Part shown: positions 8,118 through 16,585 of the stretch, one piece after another | How positions within the stretch are numbered: the first letter of the stretch is position 1 | Layout of the letters: each line of letters opens with the position of its first letter | Source of the DNA: Bacteroidetes bacterium HGW-Bacteroidetes-6 | GTDB taxonomy: Bacteria; Bacteroidota; Bacteroidia; Bacteroidales; DTU049 | DNA: 35,863 nt | Direction: 5' to 3' | NCBI GenBank assembly: GCA_002842495.1 | Contig: PHDB01000036.1 | Span: 1-35,863 of the forward strand | Made by a program: the position numbers and the translations under genes | Notes under the pieces: generated by a model | What the model saw: only the letters and a program-made list of their open reading frames with translations | What the model was told of the DNA's origin: nothing | Databases searched by the model: none

Positions 8118-9161
8118 TTAAGGGGTTACAAGTTTAGCGGTGTTTTGATTGCCGTTTTTGTCCGATACACGAATAATTAAAAATTGCCCACTCTTTACAG
8201 ATGCATCATCTATCAGGAATTCACTCCCGTATCCATCGTCAGACACAATATTGTTGCTGATAATTCTTCCATCAGAAGCGAGTAAATCGATATTGAGATT
8301 GCCTTCGGAGCCGGGAAGCGTTTTTACAACAACCGACGAACCATTGAACCATACATGGTCAATCAGTGATACCAAAGAATTGTCGGTGGTCTTTTTAATA
8401 AATACCGGATAAAACACCTCAAATTTTCCATCGAAATCGGTTTGGGTTAAACGGTAGTAGTAATCGTAATCAGCTGCTTTGTCGATAAATTCATAATTGA
8501 TTGGCATGTTTGAATTGCCTGCTCCAGGCAAAACCACAACAGTTTCATAGTTGATGCCGTCTGTTGATTTTTCAAGAGTGAAATACGAATTATTGACTTC
8601 AGTAATTGTAGTCCATGTCAGGTGGTTCACATTTTTATCTGTATTGTGATATCCTTTGAATTCGGCCAGTTCGATCGGAAGAGGGAAGTAAATCGGAACT
8701 ACGTTTCCAATATTAATGTCGCCACTTTTAATTGCCCAAAAGCCGTTGGCATTAACACTGTGTGCTTCTACTTTGAAAAATAAGGTGTCGGAGCTTGATA
8801 TATTGATGCTTTTTGAAAATGTGCGAACATTATTATCTACATTTCCAAGAAGAACGGTGTCGGTTATCCAGGCCGAAGCTGCCCCCTTTTTAAAGAAAAC
8901 GGTGAGAGCATCGCTTGTTGTGAGATTTCCACTCTGGTTGATTTTGAATGTATAGTTTACTGTGAAATTCGAAACAGAAGCCAGTACAAACGGAGGAAGA
9001 TACAAATCGCATGTCGATTTAGAAACACTCCACTGCGAAGGAGTGGTGCTGCCACAGGTTACCTGATAGGTGGCCGGATTGGCAAAATTGATTACATATT
9101 GTGCATTTGCAGCGTATGTAATTGAAAAAATGAAGATGAGAGAGAGTATATTGCGTTTCAT
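8118..9161 (-). CDS. Secreted protein with T9SS C-terminal sorting domain
   Basis: The protein has 347 residues from the ATG at 9161. A longer frame beginning at TTG (9200) only adds residues ahead of the signal peptide (1-20, ...YAANAQ). The first 155 residues are Ser/Thr/Asn-rich, probably beta-structured and unrecognised. From LPIELAEFKG (161-170) the protein follows a layout common at the end of Bacteroidota secreted proteins: LTWTTITEVNNSYFTLEKSTDG (181-202), then a YYRLTQTDFDG turn (235-245). The last 80 residues look like a type A T9SS sorting domain, with IDLLASDGRII (291-301), SVKSGQFLIIRVSDKNG (321-337) and a terminal AKLV. I infer export through Sec and then the T9SS encoded at 20.8-26.9 kb. 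The biological role is unknown. The gene ends at a strong terminator. Confidence 0.82.
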   Translation of the reverse strand: MKRNILSLIFIFSITYAANAQYVINFANPATYQVTCGSTTPSQWSVSKSTCDLYLPPFVLASVSNFTVNYTFKINQSGNLTTSDALTVFFKKGAASAWITDTVLLGNVDNNVRTFSKSINISSSDTLFFKVEAHSVNANGFWAIKSGDINIGNVVPIYFPLPIELAEFKGYHNTDKNVNHLTWTTITEVNNSYFTLEKSTDGINYETVVVLPGAGNSNMPINYEFIDKAADYDYYYRLTQTDFDGKFEVFYPVFIKKTTDNSLVSLIDHVWFNGSSVVVKTLPGSEGNLNIDLLASDGRIISNNIVSDDGYGSEFLIDDASVKSGQFLIIRVSDKNGNQNTAKLVTP

Positions 9162-9469
9162 GGTAATTTTGTTTAATTTGATATTGTAAAGGTACGGCAA
9201 TAAATGTTAATTACCACGACATAAATGTTAAATAAATCAACTCAGCGTGTTAAAAATTAATGTTCGTGTTTTGTTGTCAATTTAGACTAAATACAAATAA
9301 CAGTCTTGCATTGAGACAAAATAGAGCGTTCTGTAAAGCGTAATTGTTTGTTAACCTGCATTTATGCAATGATTGTTCGAAAGCAGAAAGTTGAATATTT
9401 TTCAATGAAAATTACTTTTTTTGCAACCCTTTGTTTTTTTATTCCACTTTTAGTTCAAAATAAACAGTT
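9162..9469. other. Divergent intergenic region (308 bases), no gene seen
   Basis: A+T-rich spacer between the minus-strand cargo gene and the plus-strand GIN cluster, so it should hold promoters in both directions. On the minus strand TACCTTTA (9187-9194) is a one-mismatch -7 box for the cargo gene. I found no clean TAnnTTTG for the plus-strand cluster. No stem-loop or frame of substance is seen. Confidence 0.5.
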
Positions 9470-10183
9470 ATGAGAAAATTATTTGCATTATCATTGTTTG
9501 CTGCATTAATTCTGACAGCAACTTCTTGTTTTCGGGCACACCGAATAGAAGGGAACTACAATCTAATAACGGTCGACAGAAATCTTCCACCATTCTATGG
9601 TGTTGAGAGCACCGACGATTTAGATGTTGAAATTGTACATGATTCCTTGTATTTTGTGGAAATTGAAGCTGAGGAAAACCTGATTCCATACATTAATACT
9701 GATGTTGTAAATCAATCGCTTCGAATAGAAACACAGCCACGACGGAATCTTGATCCCAACTATCCGATTCGGATTATTGTGCATACTCCAACCCTCAATA
9801 GTATCGAGCTTTCGGGAAGTGGTAGCATTGTGAGCGATACGGTTACGACAACACAGTTGCAGATTAAATTGTCCGGATCGGGAAGTATTACTGCTATAGT
9901 TGATGCAGATAATATCAATTCTACTATTTCGGGATCGGGCGATATTCATCTTTCAGGTATTGCGCAGCATGCCAACTTCAAAATCAGTGGCTCGGGTGAT
10001 ATTCACGCTTACGCTCTTTTGCTGGATGAGTGCATTGCCGATATTTCAGGTTCGGGAAACATGTATCTGAGTGTTGCAGATATCTTAGATGTGGTGATAA
10101 GTGGCAGTGGAAATATTTATTATTTCGGTAACCCATCGGTTAGCATCAGTATTAATGGTTCGGGGCAACTTATTCATCAATAA
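9470..10183 (+). CDS. DUF2807 / GIN-domain lipoprotein
   Basis: The protein has 237 residues with a lipoprotein signal (lipobox LTATSC, Cys20). The mature protein is a GIN (putative auto-transporter adhesin head-like, DUF2807) domain. The opening YGVESTDDLDVEIVHDSLYFVEIEAEENLIPYI region is followed by a right-handed beta-solenoid signature: repeated SGSG turns (LSGSGSI, LSGSGSIT, ISGSGDIH twice, ISGSGNMY, ISGSGNIY, INGSGQL) about 18-22 residues apart. The family is abundant in Bacteroidota and its function is poorly defined. The lipid anchor suggests the envelope. It heads a tight three-gene cluster with two predicted outer-membrane barrel proteins: 9 bases to the next ATG, then 5 bases. Confidence 0.85.
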   Translation: MRKLFALSLFAALILTATSCFRAHRIEGNYNLITVDRNLPPFYGVESTDDLDVEIVHDSLYFVEIEAEENLIPYINTDVVNQSLRIETQPRRNLDPNYPIRIIVHTPTLNSIELSGSGSIVSDTVTTTQLQIKLSGSGSITAIVDADNINSTISGSGDIHLSGIAQHANFKISGSGDIHAYALLLDECIADISGSGNMYLSVADILDVVISGSGNIYYFGNPSVSISINGSGQLIHQ

Positions 10184-10192
10184 TTGCAATCT

Positions 10193-10693
10193 ATGAAATC
10201 AGCTATAGTTATTGCGTTTTTGCTTTTGGTTTCAATGGGTGGCTATGCACAACAACTCGATTTGCAAGCTGGAACTCGTTCGGGTGTTTCGAATGGCTTG
10301 ACTTGCCGGATTCTGACGGGACCCGATACATACACCGAAGGAATGCTGTTGAGCCGAAATCGTGGGGTTCAGCTCTATGTGCTGCGTGGTCAAACATTAA
10401 AACTGTCGAAAATTCCAATGGAGGGATTTTCCTACAGCTCTGGATGGGGTGGTCATGTTGGATTTGCCGGGTCCCGCTTGTGGAATCGCGACGAATATTA
10501 TCACCGTAATGCGTTGATGCCTGTTCTTGGAATCGATTATTATATGGCACTCAACTTTACATTTCGAAAATTTCCTCTCTCATTGTCGATTGATTATAAA
10601 CCTTTTGCGGAAATTGTTCCCGACCGTATATTGCGGATGAATTTATGGGATTTTGGCTTCACAGCTCGTTATCAGTTCACAACAAAAATCTGA
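10193..10693 (+). CDS. Small predicted outer-membrane beta-barrel protein, unknown function
   Basis: The protein has 166 residues from the ATG at 10193. The frame also extends three codons back to a TTG at 10184, but the signal peptide (1-19, MGGYAQ) starts at the ATG. The mature part alternates polar and aromatic residues, includes a Gly-rich segment (SSGWGGHVGF), and ends with short strands finishing FTARYQF, as expected for a barrel of about eight strands. I recognise no named family. It is the second gene of the GIN lipoprotein cluster; the next ATG is 5 bases after its stop. Confidence 0.7.
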   Translation: MKSAIVIAFLLLVSMGGYAQQLDLQAGTRSGVSNGLTCRILTGPDTYTEGMLLSRNRGVQLYVLRGQTLKLSKIPMEGFSYSSGWGGHVGFAGSRLWNRDEYYHRNALMPVLGIDYYMALNFTFRKFPLSLSIDYKPFAEIVPDRILRMNLWDFGFTARYQFTTKI

Positions 10694-10698
10694 ATATT

Positions 10699-11331
10699 AT
10701 GAAAAAAACCGTTTTACTTTTGCTTGCATCTATTTTGATGGGCGTATCAGGATACAGCCAAACTGATGGTAGTACCGATAATGGAATCAAGACACTTTTT
10801 GGAGAAAAACCCAGATCGCATGGAGGCTACATTGGCTTGGGAGTAGGGTACACACAACTCGATGGAATTGATGCTTTTACAACTACATTCCGTGGCGCAT
10901 GGATAATTAATCATGGTTTTGCAATCGGAATTTCTGCTACAGGCTTCTCGAATGATTTGTATGTCAATCATGCTTCGGGTAGCGATTACCGTAGTTTACA
11001 AGGGGGCTTTGGAGGTTTAATGCTTCAGCCAATTGTAGCTCCGAAATTTCCTATTCATGTGTCGTTTCCGGTTACACTTGGAGCTGGTGGAGTTGCCGCA
11101 TTAAGTTCGCACTACTACGATGCTTTCGATGCCACATGGTATGTCGAAGATGAAGGGTACTTCTTTCTGGTAGAACCGGGAATTGATGTCGAACTCAATT
11201 TGGTGAAATTTATCAGGGTTTCGTTCGGCGCCAGCTATCGGTACACAACACCGCTTGTGGTTGATGGATATGGTTCAGACGCAATGCGCGGATTTGCAGG
11301 AAACTTTACACTGTCGTTTGGAAAATTCTAG
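10699..11331 (+). CDS. Predicted outer-membrane beta-barrel protein, unknown function
   Basis: The protein has 210 residues from the ATG at 10699. An ATG at 10645 in the same frame would overlap the previous gene and put 18 residues ahead of the signal peptide (1-20, VSGYSQ). The mature chain is rich in Gly and aromatic residues with amphipathic strands (GGYIGLGVGYTQL, HGFAIGISATGF, VSFGASYRYTTPL) and ends FTLSFGKF with a terminal Phe, typical of outer-membrane barrels. Third and last gene of the GIN cluster; a terminator follows 28 bases after the stop. Function unknown. Confidence 0.72.
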   Translation: MKKTVLLLLASILMGVSGYSQTDGSTDNGIKTLFGEKPRSHGGYIGLGVGYTQLDGIDAFTTTFRGAWIINHGFAIGISATGFSNDLYVNHASGSDYRSLQGGFGGLMLQPIVAPKFPIHVSFPVTLGAGGVAALSSHYYDAFDATWYVEDEGYFFLVEPGIDVELNLVKFIRVSFGASYRYTTPLVVDGYGSDAMRGFAGNFTLSFGKF

Positions 11332-11358
11332 GCTTCTTTTGATTTAATCATTCTATTG

Positions 11359-11394
11359 TCCTTCCCGAATTTAATTATTGGGGAAGGATTTTTT
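11359..11394 (+). terminator. Rho-independent terminator of the GIN/barrel cluster
   Basis: TCCTTCCC (11359-11366) pairs with GGGAAGGA (11381-11388) over 8 bases with a 14-base A+T-rich loop, followed by six T (11389-11394). Confidence 0.82.
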
Positions 11395-11888
11395 ATGAGA
11401 CGGTTGGTAAGTATATCCAGAATTATTTTTTCTCTTTTGCATGTAGGTGGTTGAATACTATGTGTTTGTGTTGATTTATTGGATATTGATTTGATATTTA
11501 TCCGGGAACAGTAATATAAAGACTGACTGTATGAAATCAAATATCAGTGTGTTGTGAGATTTTTGCATTTCTGGCGGATCGACAGAAAAGACAGAATTAA
11601 AATGTATTAAGCTAGAGATATAGTATCCAATTGTAGTTTTTTTTGCAGACACCTGTGCTGAAAAGGAGAAAATTGACAATACAAAATCCGATTGTCTAAA
11701 ACAGTGTTTTGAAATGCAGCGCAAAATACTTCAATCCTTAACAAAATCGCCCTTAATTTTATGTAGAACATTATCACCACTGCCTAAGAGGCAAGCGGGT
11801 TTGATGAGTATTTGCAGAGCCTGTTAGATTAGATACGTTTGCTGTTGGTCAAATTGGTGTAATCGGCTGAAAAGCATATTAATTTTGT

Positions 11889-11896
11889 TAACTTTG
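11889..11896 (+). promoter_or_regulatory. Putative -7 box (TAACTTTG) for asnB
   Basis: Exact TAnnTTTG match 17 bases before the asnB ATG at 11914. The nearest TTG (11854-11856) is too far for standard spacing. Confidence 0.55.
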
Positions 11897-11913
11897 CATG
11901 CAATTCAGAAATC

Positions 11914-13854
11914 ATGTGCGGAATCTGCGGAATAGTTGAGAAAAATCGTGACAATACGTCGCTTATGACGGATATGCTGGCTATTATAAAGCATCGCGGT
12001 CCCGACGATTTTTCGGTGTATTCGAATGGAGATTTTTGTCTTGGGCACCGTCGCTTGTCCATTATAGACCTCAATACCGGAAATCAGCCTATTTACAATG
12101 AGGACAAAAGTATTTGTGTTGTTTTTAATGGCGAAATTTACAATTTTCGCGAACACAAAGACGAATTGCTGGCCAAAGGCCATACCTTTTATACCACCAG
12201 CGATACCGAAATTCTTGTTCATTTATACGAAGAGTATGGAACCAGCTTTTTTGGTCGTCTGAACGGTATTTTTGCGTTTGCTTTACTCGATTTACGAAAG
12301 AACAAACTGGTTTTGGTGCGCGATCATTTTGGAGTAAAACCACTGCATTATTATCAGAACAACGGTGTTTTTATTTTTGGTTCGGAACAAAAAAGTATTT
12401 TGTTACATCCTTCTGTCGAAAGGCGAATCAATTACAGTGCATTGCATTCACAGCTCAATTTGCGCTACACCCAATTGGACGAAACTTTGTTCGATGGGAT
12501 CAAGCGATTGCCTCCTGCGCATTTCTTGGTTTTCGAAGACGGAAACATCGAAGTGAAACGCTACTGGAGTTTACAGCCCAAGCCCGATTTGCTGATGAAC
12601 GAGAACGATGCCATCGAAAAAATGCATTTTTATCTCAAGCAAGCGGTCGAACGTCAACTTATGAGCGATGTGCCGCTTGGGGTATACCTTTCGGGCGGAA
12701 TGGATTCTTCTACCATTGTGCAAAAAATGCATGAGCTTGGAGTGTCCGAAATAAATACGTTTACCATGGGTTTCAACGAACCCACCGATGAATTTCCCGA
12801 CGCAGAAATGATTGCGAAGCATTTTGGGACCAATCATCGCACGCTGAGTTTGAGCATGAACCCCATGCAGCAGTTTCCCGAAGTGATTTGGCATGCCGAA
12901 GAACCCAAAATTAATCTGCTGCAAGGATTTAATATGTCGGCTTTTGTGCGCAAAGATATTACCGTAGTGCTCGGCGGATTGGGTGGCGACGAACTTTTTG
13001 GCGGTTACGATATTCATAAATTGATTTATCCTTTCAACAAATTTCATCGTTACACACCACGGTGGATGCAGAAATTGTTGAGCTGGAAGTCTTCGTTTCT
13101 TTTTGCCGTGCAGAATGCAAGCCATACCATGAGCCTCGATGAATACCGTCGCGGAATGCAGATGTTACTTTCAATCGGGAATGTCGAAAAATTCTATTTG
13201 ATTTTACGCAATGTGTGGGATTACGACAATGGTTTCTATAAAAATGTGTATCATGCCGATATGCGCGAGCGTATGAGAATGGAAATCCCCAAAGTTCATC
13301 AAGCTTTTGATGCTTTTTTTGATGAGTCGAAAGGAATGCGAGCACTCGATCAGGTTCTTTTTACGGAGTTTCAGTCGAAAATGGTGAACGATTACCTGCT
13401 TACCGAAGATCGTATGTCGATGGCCAACTCAATCGAAGAGCGAGTGCCGTTTCTCGACCTCGATTTGGTCGATTTCGGCTTTTCGATTCCGATGCATTTG
13501 AAAATCAAAAACAACCAAACAAAATATCTCTTCCGCAAAGCAATGGCTCAAAAGCTCCCGCAATCCATTATCGATAAGAAAAAGTGGGGCTTCACAGTCA
13601 ATCCGTATTTGCAGTTTAAAAAAGATTTGAAATCGACAGCCGAAGCCATTCTTACGCAAGATTTCATCGAAAAGCAAGGCGTTTTCAATTACCAGTATAT
13701 TCGGCGCATTCTCGATCATTCGCCCAGCAAAAAAATGCGCTGGCACTACAATTTTATTTGGGTTGCCACCGGACTGGCTATCTGGCAAAAAATGTTCATC
13801 GATTCCGATGCATTCAAGACCCGCAATTTCGACATCAAAGATTACCTGTCATAA
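11914..13854 (+). CDS. asnB: Asparagine synthase (glutamine-hydrolysing)
   Basis: The protein has 646 residues and two domains. The N-terminal Ntn glutaminase domain starts MCGICG, so Cys2 becomes the catalytic N-terminal residue. Its glutamine-site residues are visible: HRRLSIID (45-52), FNGEIYNF (71-78) and SDTE (96-99). The synthetase domain has the PP-loop SGGMDSS (260-266) and a GGDELFGGYD motif, with the late EERVPFLD segment present. The enzyme makes asparagine (or amidates a related carboxylate) from aspartate, glutamine and ATP. It is followed after 8 bases by a glycosyltransferase gene, so this copy may amidate a glycan building block instead of supplying asparagine; context alone cannot decide. 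All key residues appear intact. The start is fixed by MCG and a -7 box 17 bases upstream. Confidence 0.9.
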   Translation: MCGICGIVEKNRDNTSLMTDMLAIIKHRGPDDFSVYSNGDFCLGHRRLSIIDLNTGNQPIYNEDKSICVVFNGEIYNFREHKDELLAKGHTFYTTSDTEILVHLYEEYGTSFFGRLNGIFAFALLDLRKNKLVLVRDHFGVKPLHYYQNNGVFIFGSEQKSILLHPSVERRINYSALHSQLNLRYTQLDETLFDGIKRLPPAHFLVFEDGNIEVKRYWSLQPKPDLLMNENDAIEKMHFYLKQAVERQLMSDVPLGVYLSGGMDSSTIVQKMHELGVSEINTFTMGFNEPTDEFPDAEMIAKHFGTNHRTLSLSMNPMQQFPEVIWHAEEPKINLLQGFNMSAFVRKDITVVLGGLGGDELFGGYDIHKLIYPFNKFHRYTPRWMQKLLSWKSSFLFAVQNASHTMSLDEYRRGMQMLLSIGNVEKFYLILRNVWDYDNGFYKNVYHADMRERMRMEIPKVHQAFDAFFDESKGMRALDQVLFTEFQSKMVNDYLLTEDRMSMANSIEERVPFLDLDLVDFGFSIPMHLKIKNNQTKYLFRKAMAQKLPQSIIDKKKWGFTVNPYLQFKKDLKSTAEAILTQDFIEKQGVFNYQYIRRILDHSPSKKMRWHYNFIWVATGLAIWQKMFIDSDAFKTRNFDIKDYLS

Positions 13855-13862
13855 TCTGAACC

Positions 13863-14909
13863 ATGAAGTATTCCATTATTGTTGCAACATACAACCGACT
13901 CGATGAACTGAAAGAGCTTTTTGCTTCGGTCGAAAAACTCGATTTCCCTACTACCGATTTCGAGTTTGTTATTTCCGACGACGGTTCCAACGACGGCACT
14001 GCCGATTACATTTCGTCGCTTAAAGCGGTTGTTTCGTTTCAGATTCAATATTTGTTTCAGCAAAACAAAGGTCCTGGAGCAGCTCGCAATGTAGCTATGG
14101 AAAAAGCGGAGGGCGATTATTTTATTTTTATCGATTCGGATGTGATGCTTCCACCGGAGTGGCTTGGAACAATTGATGAATTTTTGTCTGAAACTCCTCT
14201 CGATGCTTTTGGAGGCCCCGACACTTGTCACGAAAGTTTTTCACCACTGCTTAAAGCCATCAATTATTCCATGACATCGTTTATTGGAACTGGTGGAACG
14301 CGCGGAAGCAAAAAATCGGTACAGAAAAAATTCTATCCGCGAAGCTTCAACATGGGTGTGTCGCGCAAAGTTTGGGAAGTTGTTGGCGGCATGGGCGCTC
14401 TCCGACATGGGCAAGACATGGAGTATTCGGCTCGTATCTACAAAAATGGTTTTAAAGTTGGGCTCATCCCCGATGCGTTTGTTTATCACAAAAGGCGCAC
14501 AAGCCTCAAGCGTTTCTACAAGCAGATTTTCAACTGGGGCGTTGCACGTATCAATCTTGGAAGGATGGATAAAGCCATGTTGAAACCCATTCATTTGATT
14601 CCTGCAGTTATTGTAGCAGCATTTTTGGTGCTAATTGCAACCACTCCATTGTTTTATTTTGCTATCAGTCAGCTTTTTATTTTTGTGCTTTATCTCTGGA
14701 TTGCAGCTGGAGCTTTCTTGTTTTTGCTTGCCGGAATTGCATTTCTGCAATCGATTAGGCAATACAAAAAGCTCAAAATCGGCTTTCTCTCTATAGTTAC
14801 GTTGTATATTCAGATTTTTGCTTACGGTTTTGGCCTTTGGAAAGGCATTTTACAAGTTCTTACAGGCAAGAAAGAAGCCAAGGGATTTACGAGGAATTAT
14901 TATAAGTAG
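13863..14909 (+). CDS. Family 2 glycosyltransferase with C-terminal membrane segments
   Basis: The protein has 348 residues. A GT-A fold covers about 1-235: SIIVATYNR (4-12), ISDDGSNDGT (37-46), QNKGPGAARNVAM (67-79) and the metal-binding DSD (91-93, in FIDSDVMLPPEW). An ED-like acceptor region follows (GQDMEYSARIY, 183-193). Three to four hydrophobic segments lie at about 245-297 and 306-332, suggesting a membrane-anchored enzyme working on a lipid-linked or envelope acceptor from nucleotide sugars at the cytoplasmic face. It sits 8 bases after asnB, so the two are probably cotranscribed. Donor and acceptor cannot be told from sequence. Confidence 0.87.
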   Translation: MKYSIIVATYNRLDELKELFASVEKLDFPTTDFEFVISDDGSNDGTADYISSLKAVVSFQIQYLFQQNKGPGAARNVAMEKAEGDYFIFIDSDVMLPPEWLGTIDEFLSETPLDAFGGPDTCHESFSPLLKAINYSMTSFIGTGGTRGSKKSVQKKFYPRSFNMGVSRKVWEVVGGMGALRHGQDMEYSARIYKNGFKVGLIPDAFVYHKRRTSLKRFYKQIFNWGVARINLGRMDKAMLKPIHLIPAVIVAAFLVLIATTPLFYFAISQLFIFVLYLWIAAGAFLFLLAGIAFLQSIRQYKKLKIGFLSIVTLYIQIFAYGFGLWKGILQVLTGKKEAKGFTRNYYK

Positions 14910-15037
14910 CCATTAGTCAGTTTTCAGTTGCCAGTATTCAGTATTCAGTTTTTTGAATAAATCAATAGTTTCCACTTCCCCGTAGGGGATTTAGCTCAAT
15001 AGCGCATCAGGATGGGCGCGTCAATTTCAGTTGCCAT

Positions 15038-15062
15038 TGTAGGGACGCGTTTATCGCGTCTT
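15038..15062. repeat. Palindromic intergenic repeat, copy 1
   Basis: TGTAGG followed by GACGCG (15044-15049), loop TTTAT, CGCGTC (15055-15060). Six-pair perfect stem. It shares the TGTAGrGACGCG...CGCGTCT core with copy 3. Confidence 0.72.
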
Positions 15063-15097
15063 ATTTGGGAGTAAGTAGTAAAGTGTATGGAGTATTT

Positions 15098-15125
15098 TGT
15101 AGATACGTTGCATTGCAACGTCTGA
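15098..15125. repeat. Palindromic intergenic repeat, copy 2 (ACGTTGC variant)
   Basis: TGTAGAT followed by ACGTTGC (15105-15111), loop ATT, GCAACGT (15115-15121), then CTGA. Same TGTAGA head and TCTGA tail as copy 3, but with a different, self-consistent stem sequence. That points to compensatory or variant family membership. Confidence 0.7.
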
Positions 15126-15186
15126 GAAATGTTCATTGACTAATAGAGTTGAAAGTTTGTAAAGTTCTTCTAGATAATAGACAATG

Positions 15187-15213
15187 TGTAGAGACGCGAT
15201 TTATCGCGTCTGA
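15187..15213. repeat. Palindromic intergenic repeat, copy 3
   Basis: TGTAG followed by AGACGCGAT (15192-15200), a two-base centre, and ATCGCGTCT (15203-15211), then GA. A perfect nine-base palindrome arm and the best-preserved copy. Confidence 0.75.
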
Positions 15214-15232
15214 ATATTAGGATTTAGTGAAT

Positions 15233-16567
15233 TTACACCTCTTGAGAACCAGAAATCAGTTTCCCTTTCAGCGTTGCAGTCGAGCAAGCCTCAACAATTA
15301 CATGCACATAGCTTCCCGGTTCAATATTTTGAGCATCAAAGACAACCACTTTGTTTTGTTCAGTTCGGCCAAACATTTGCTTTGATGAGCGTTTCGAAAA
15401 TCCTTCAACCAAAACTTCAAAAGTTTTTCCGATATCGCGCCGGTTGTGTTGCAACGAAAGTTCCTGTTGCAAATCGATAATTTCCTGTAAACGACGACCT
15501 TTAATTTCGTCGGACACATCGTCAATTAATTTAGCGGCAGCAGTGCCGTCACGTTGACTGTATTTAAACATATAAGAGTAGTAATAATCAGCTTTGCGCA
15601 TCATTTCTACAGTTTGCTGATGGTCATCTTCCGTTTCGCCGCAAAATCCTGTAATAATATCGGTTGAAATAGTAATGTTGGGCATGTGTTTTCTAAGAAG
15701 TTCAATCTTCGTCATATACTCATCGGAAGTGTAGCGGCGATTCATAGCTTTCAGCATATTGTTACTCCCCGATTGTACAGGTAGATGAATCGAATTGCAA
15801 ATATTTGAGAAAGCAGCCATAGTTTTTACCAGGTCTTCCGATAAATCTTTCGGATGGCTGGTTGCGAAGCGAAGCCTCAACTGAGGATATTTTTTTGCAA
15901 TAGTTTCGAGCAGGGTGGGGAAATGGTACTCGGTATTTTCGGTTTCAATTTTATATGAGTTTACGTTTTGACCGAGTAAGGTTATTTCTTTAAAACCTTG
16001 CTGGTTAAGTTGCTCTATTTCGCGTAGAATCGATTGAACAGGCCTGCTTCGTTCGCGACCGCGGGTGTAAGGAACCACACAATAGCTGCAAAAGTTGTTG
16101 CAACCACGCATAATAGAAACAAACGCTGTAATATCTCCTGTTTGATAATGTTCAGGGGCAATGTCTTCGTAAGTTTCTGTGGTTGATAGCAATACATCCG
16201 AAGCTTTCAAGTTGCCAGAGGATTTTCGAAGTAGTTCGGGTAAGTTGCGGTAGCTATCGGGGCCAGCCAGCAAGTCAATACCTTTCAGCTTTTCAAATAA
16301 ATCTTCGTTCATCCGTTCGGCCATACATCCAATAAATCCGACTTTCAATTCGGGGTTTTTCCTTTTCAGAGCTTGTAATTGTTTTCCTCGTGCAATAACA
16401 CGGAGTTCAGCGTTTTCGCGAATACTGCAGGTGTTCACCAGAATCAAATCGGCTTCCTTTGGGTCAGCGCAGGGGATATATCCTTCGTTTCTCAGTATCG
16501 AAGCCACCACTTCACTGTCGGCAACATTCATTTGGCAACCGTAGGTTTCGATATATAGTTTTTTCAT
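15233..16567 (-). CDS. miaB: tRNA-2-methylthio-N6-dimethylallyladenosine synthase MiaB
   Basis: The protein has 444 residues from the ATG at 16567. It is a radical-SAM methylthiotransferase that adds the 2-methylthio group to i6A37 of tRNAs. The N-terminal MTTase domain carries three cluster cysteines: Cys11 (YGCQMN), Cys47 (NTCSIRENA) and Cys81 (GCMAER). The radical SAM motif CxxxCxxC is CNNFCSYC (156-163), followed by VPYTRGRERSRP. A C-terminal TRAM domain runs from about 380. NTCSIRENA and the SRP motif favour MiaB over RimO or MtaB. A longer frame starts at a TTG (16588), but that codon lies inside the TACCTTTG -7 box, so the ATG is the real start. Transcribed divergently from topA. Confidence 0.93.
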   Translation of the reverse strand: MKKLYIETYGCQMNVADSEVVASILRNEGYIPCADPKEADLILVNTCSIRENAELRVIARGKQLQALKRKNPELKVGFIGCMAERMNEDLFEKLKGIDLLAGPDSYRNLPELLRKSSGNLKASDVLLSTTETYEDIAPEHYQTGDITAFVSIMRGCNNFCSYCVVPYTRGRERSRPVQSILREIEQLNQQGFKEITLLGQNVNSYKIETENTEYHFPTLLETIAKKYPQLRLRFATSHPKDLSEDLVKTMAAFSNICNSIHLPVQSGSNNMLKAMNRRYTSDEYMTKIELLRKHMPNITISTDIITGFCGETEDDHQQTVEMMRKADYYYSYMFKYSQRDGTAAAKLIDDVSDEIKGRRLQEIIDLQQELSLQHNRRDIGKTFEVLVEGFSKRSSKQMFGRTEQNKVVVFDAQNIEPGSYVHVIVEACSTATLKGKLISGSQEV

Positions 16568-16585
16568 TTTTTTCTTTTCCGTTTG

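Larger units (their letters stand above)
11332..11913. other. Long intergenic region (582 bases), mostly featureless
   Basis: It starts with the terminator of the preceding cluster and ends with the asnB -7 box (11889-11896). The A+T-rich interior shows only short frames without convincing starts or family features, and a weak 8-base inverted repeat (TGATATTT at 11492-11499, AAATATCA at 11539-11546). No RNA gene or riboswitch pattern was recognised. Confidence 0.5.
14910..15232. other. Intergenic region (323 bases) with a cluster of palindromic repeats
   Basis: No gene seen. Between the convergent glycosyltransferase and miaB genes lie three copies of a short palindrome family (listed separately). 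A run of short imperfect direct repeats of the CAGTATT/CAGTTTT type (14918-14951) precedes them. A GATGGGCGCGTC (15011-15022) may be the remains of a further copy. Confidence 0.65.

Noticed and set aside
14982..15022. tRNA-like start: GGGGATTTAGCTCA followed by AGCGCATC resembles the acceptor and D-arm of a tRNA.
   Set aside because: No anticodon stem, no GGTTCGA T-arm and no matching 3' acceptor strand follow; the sequence runs into the palindromic repeats. At most a decayed fragment or chance.
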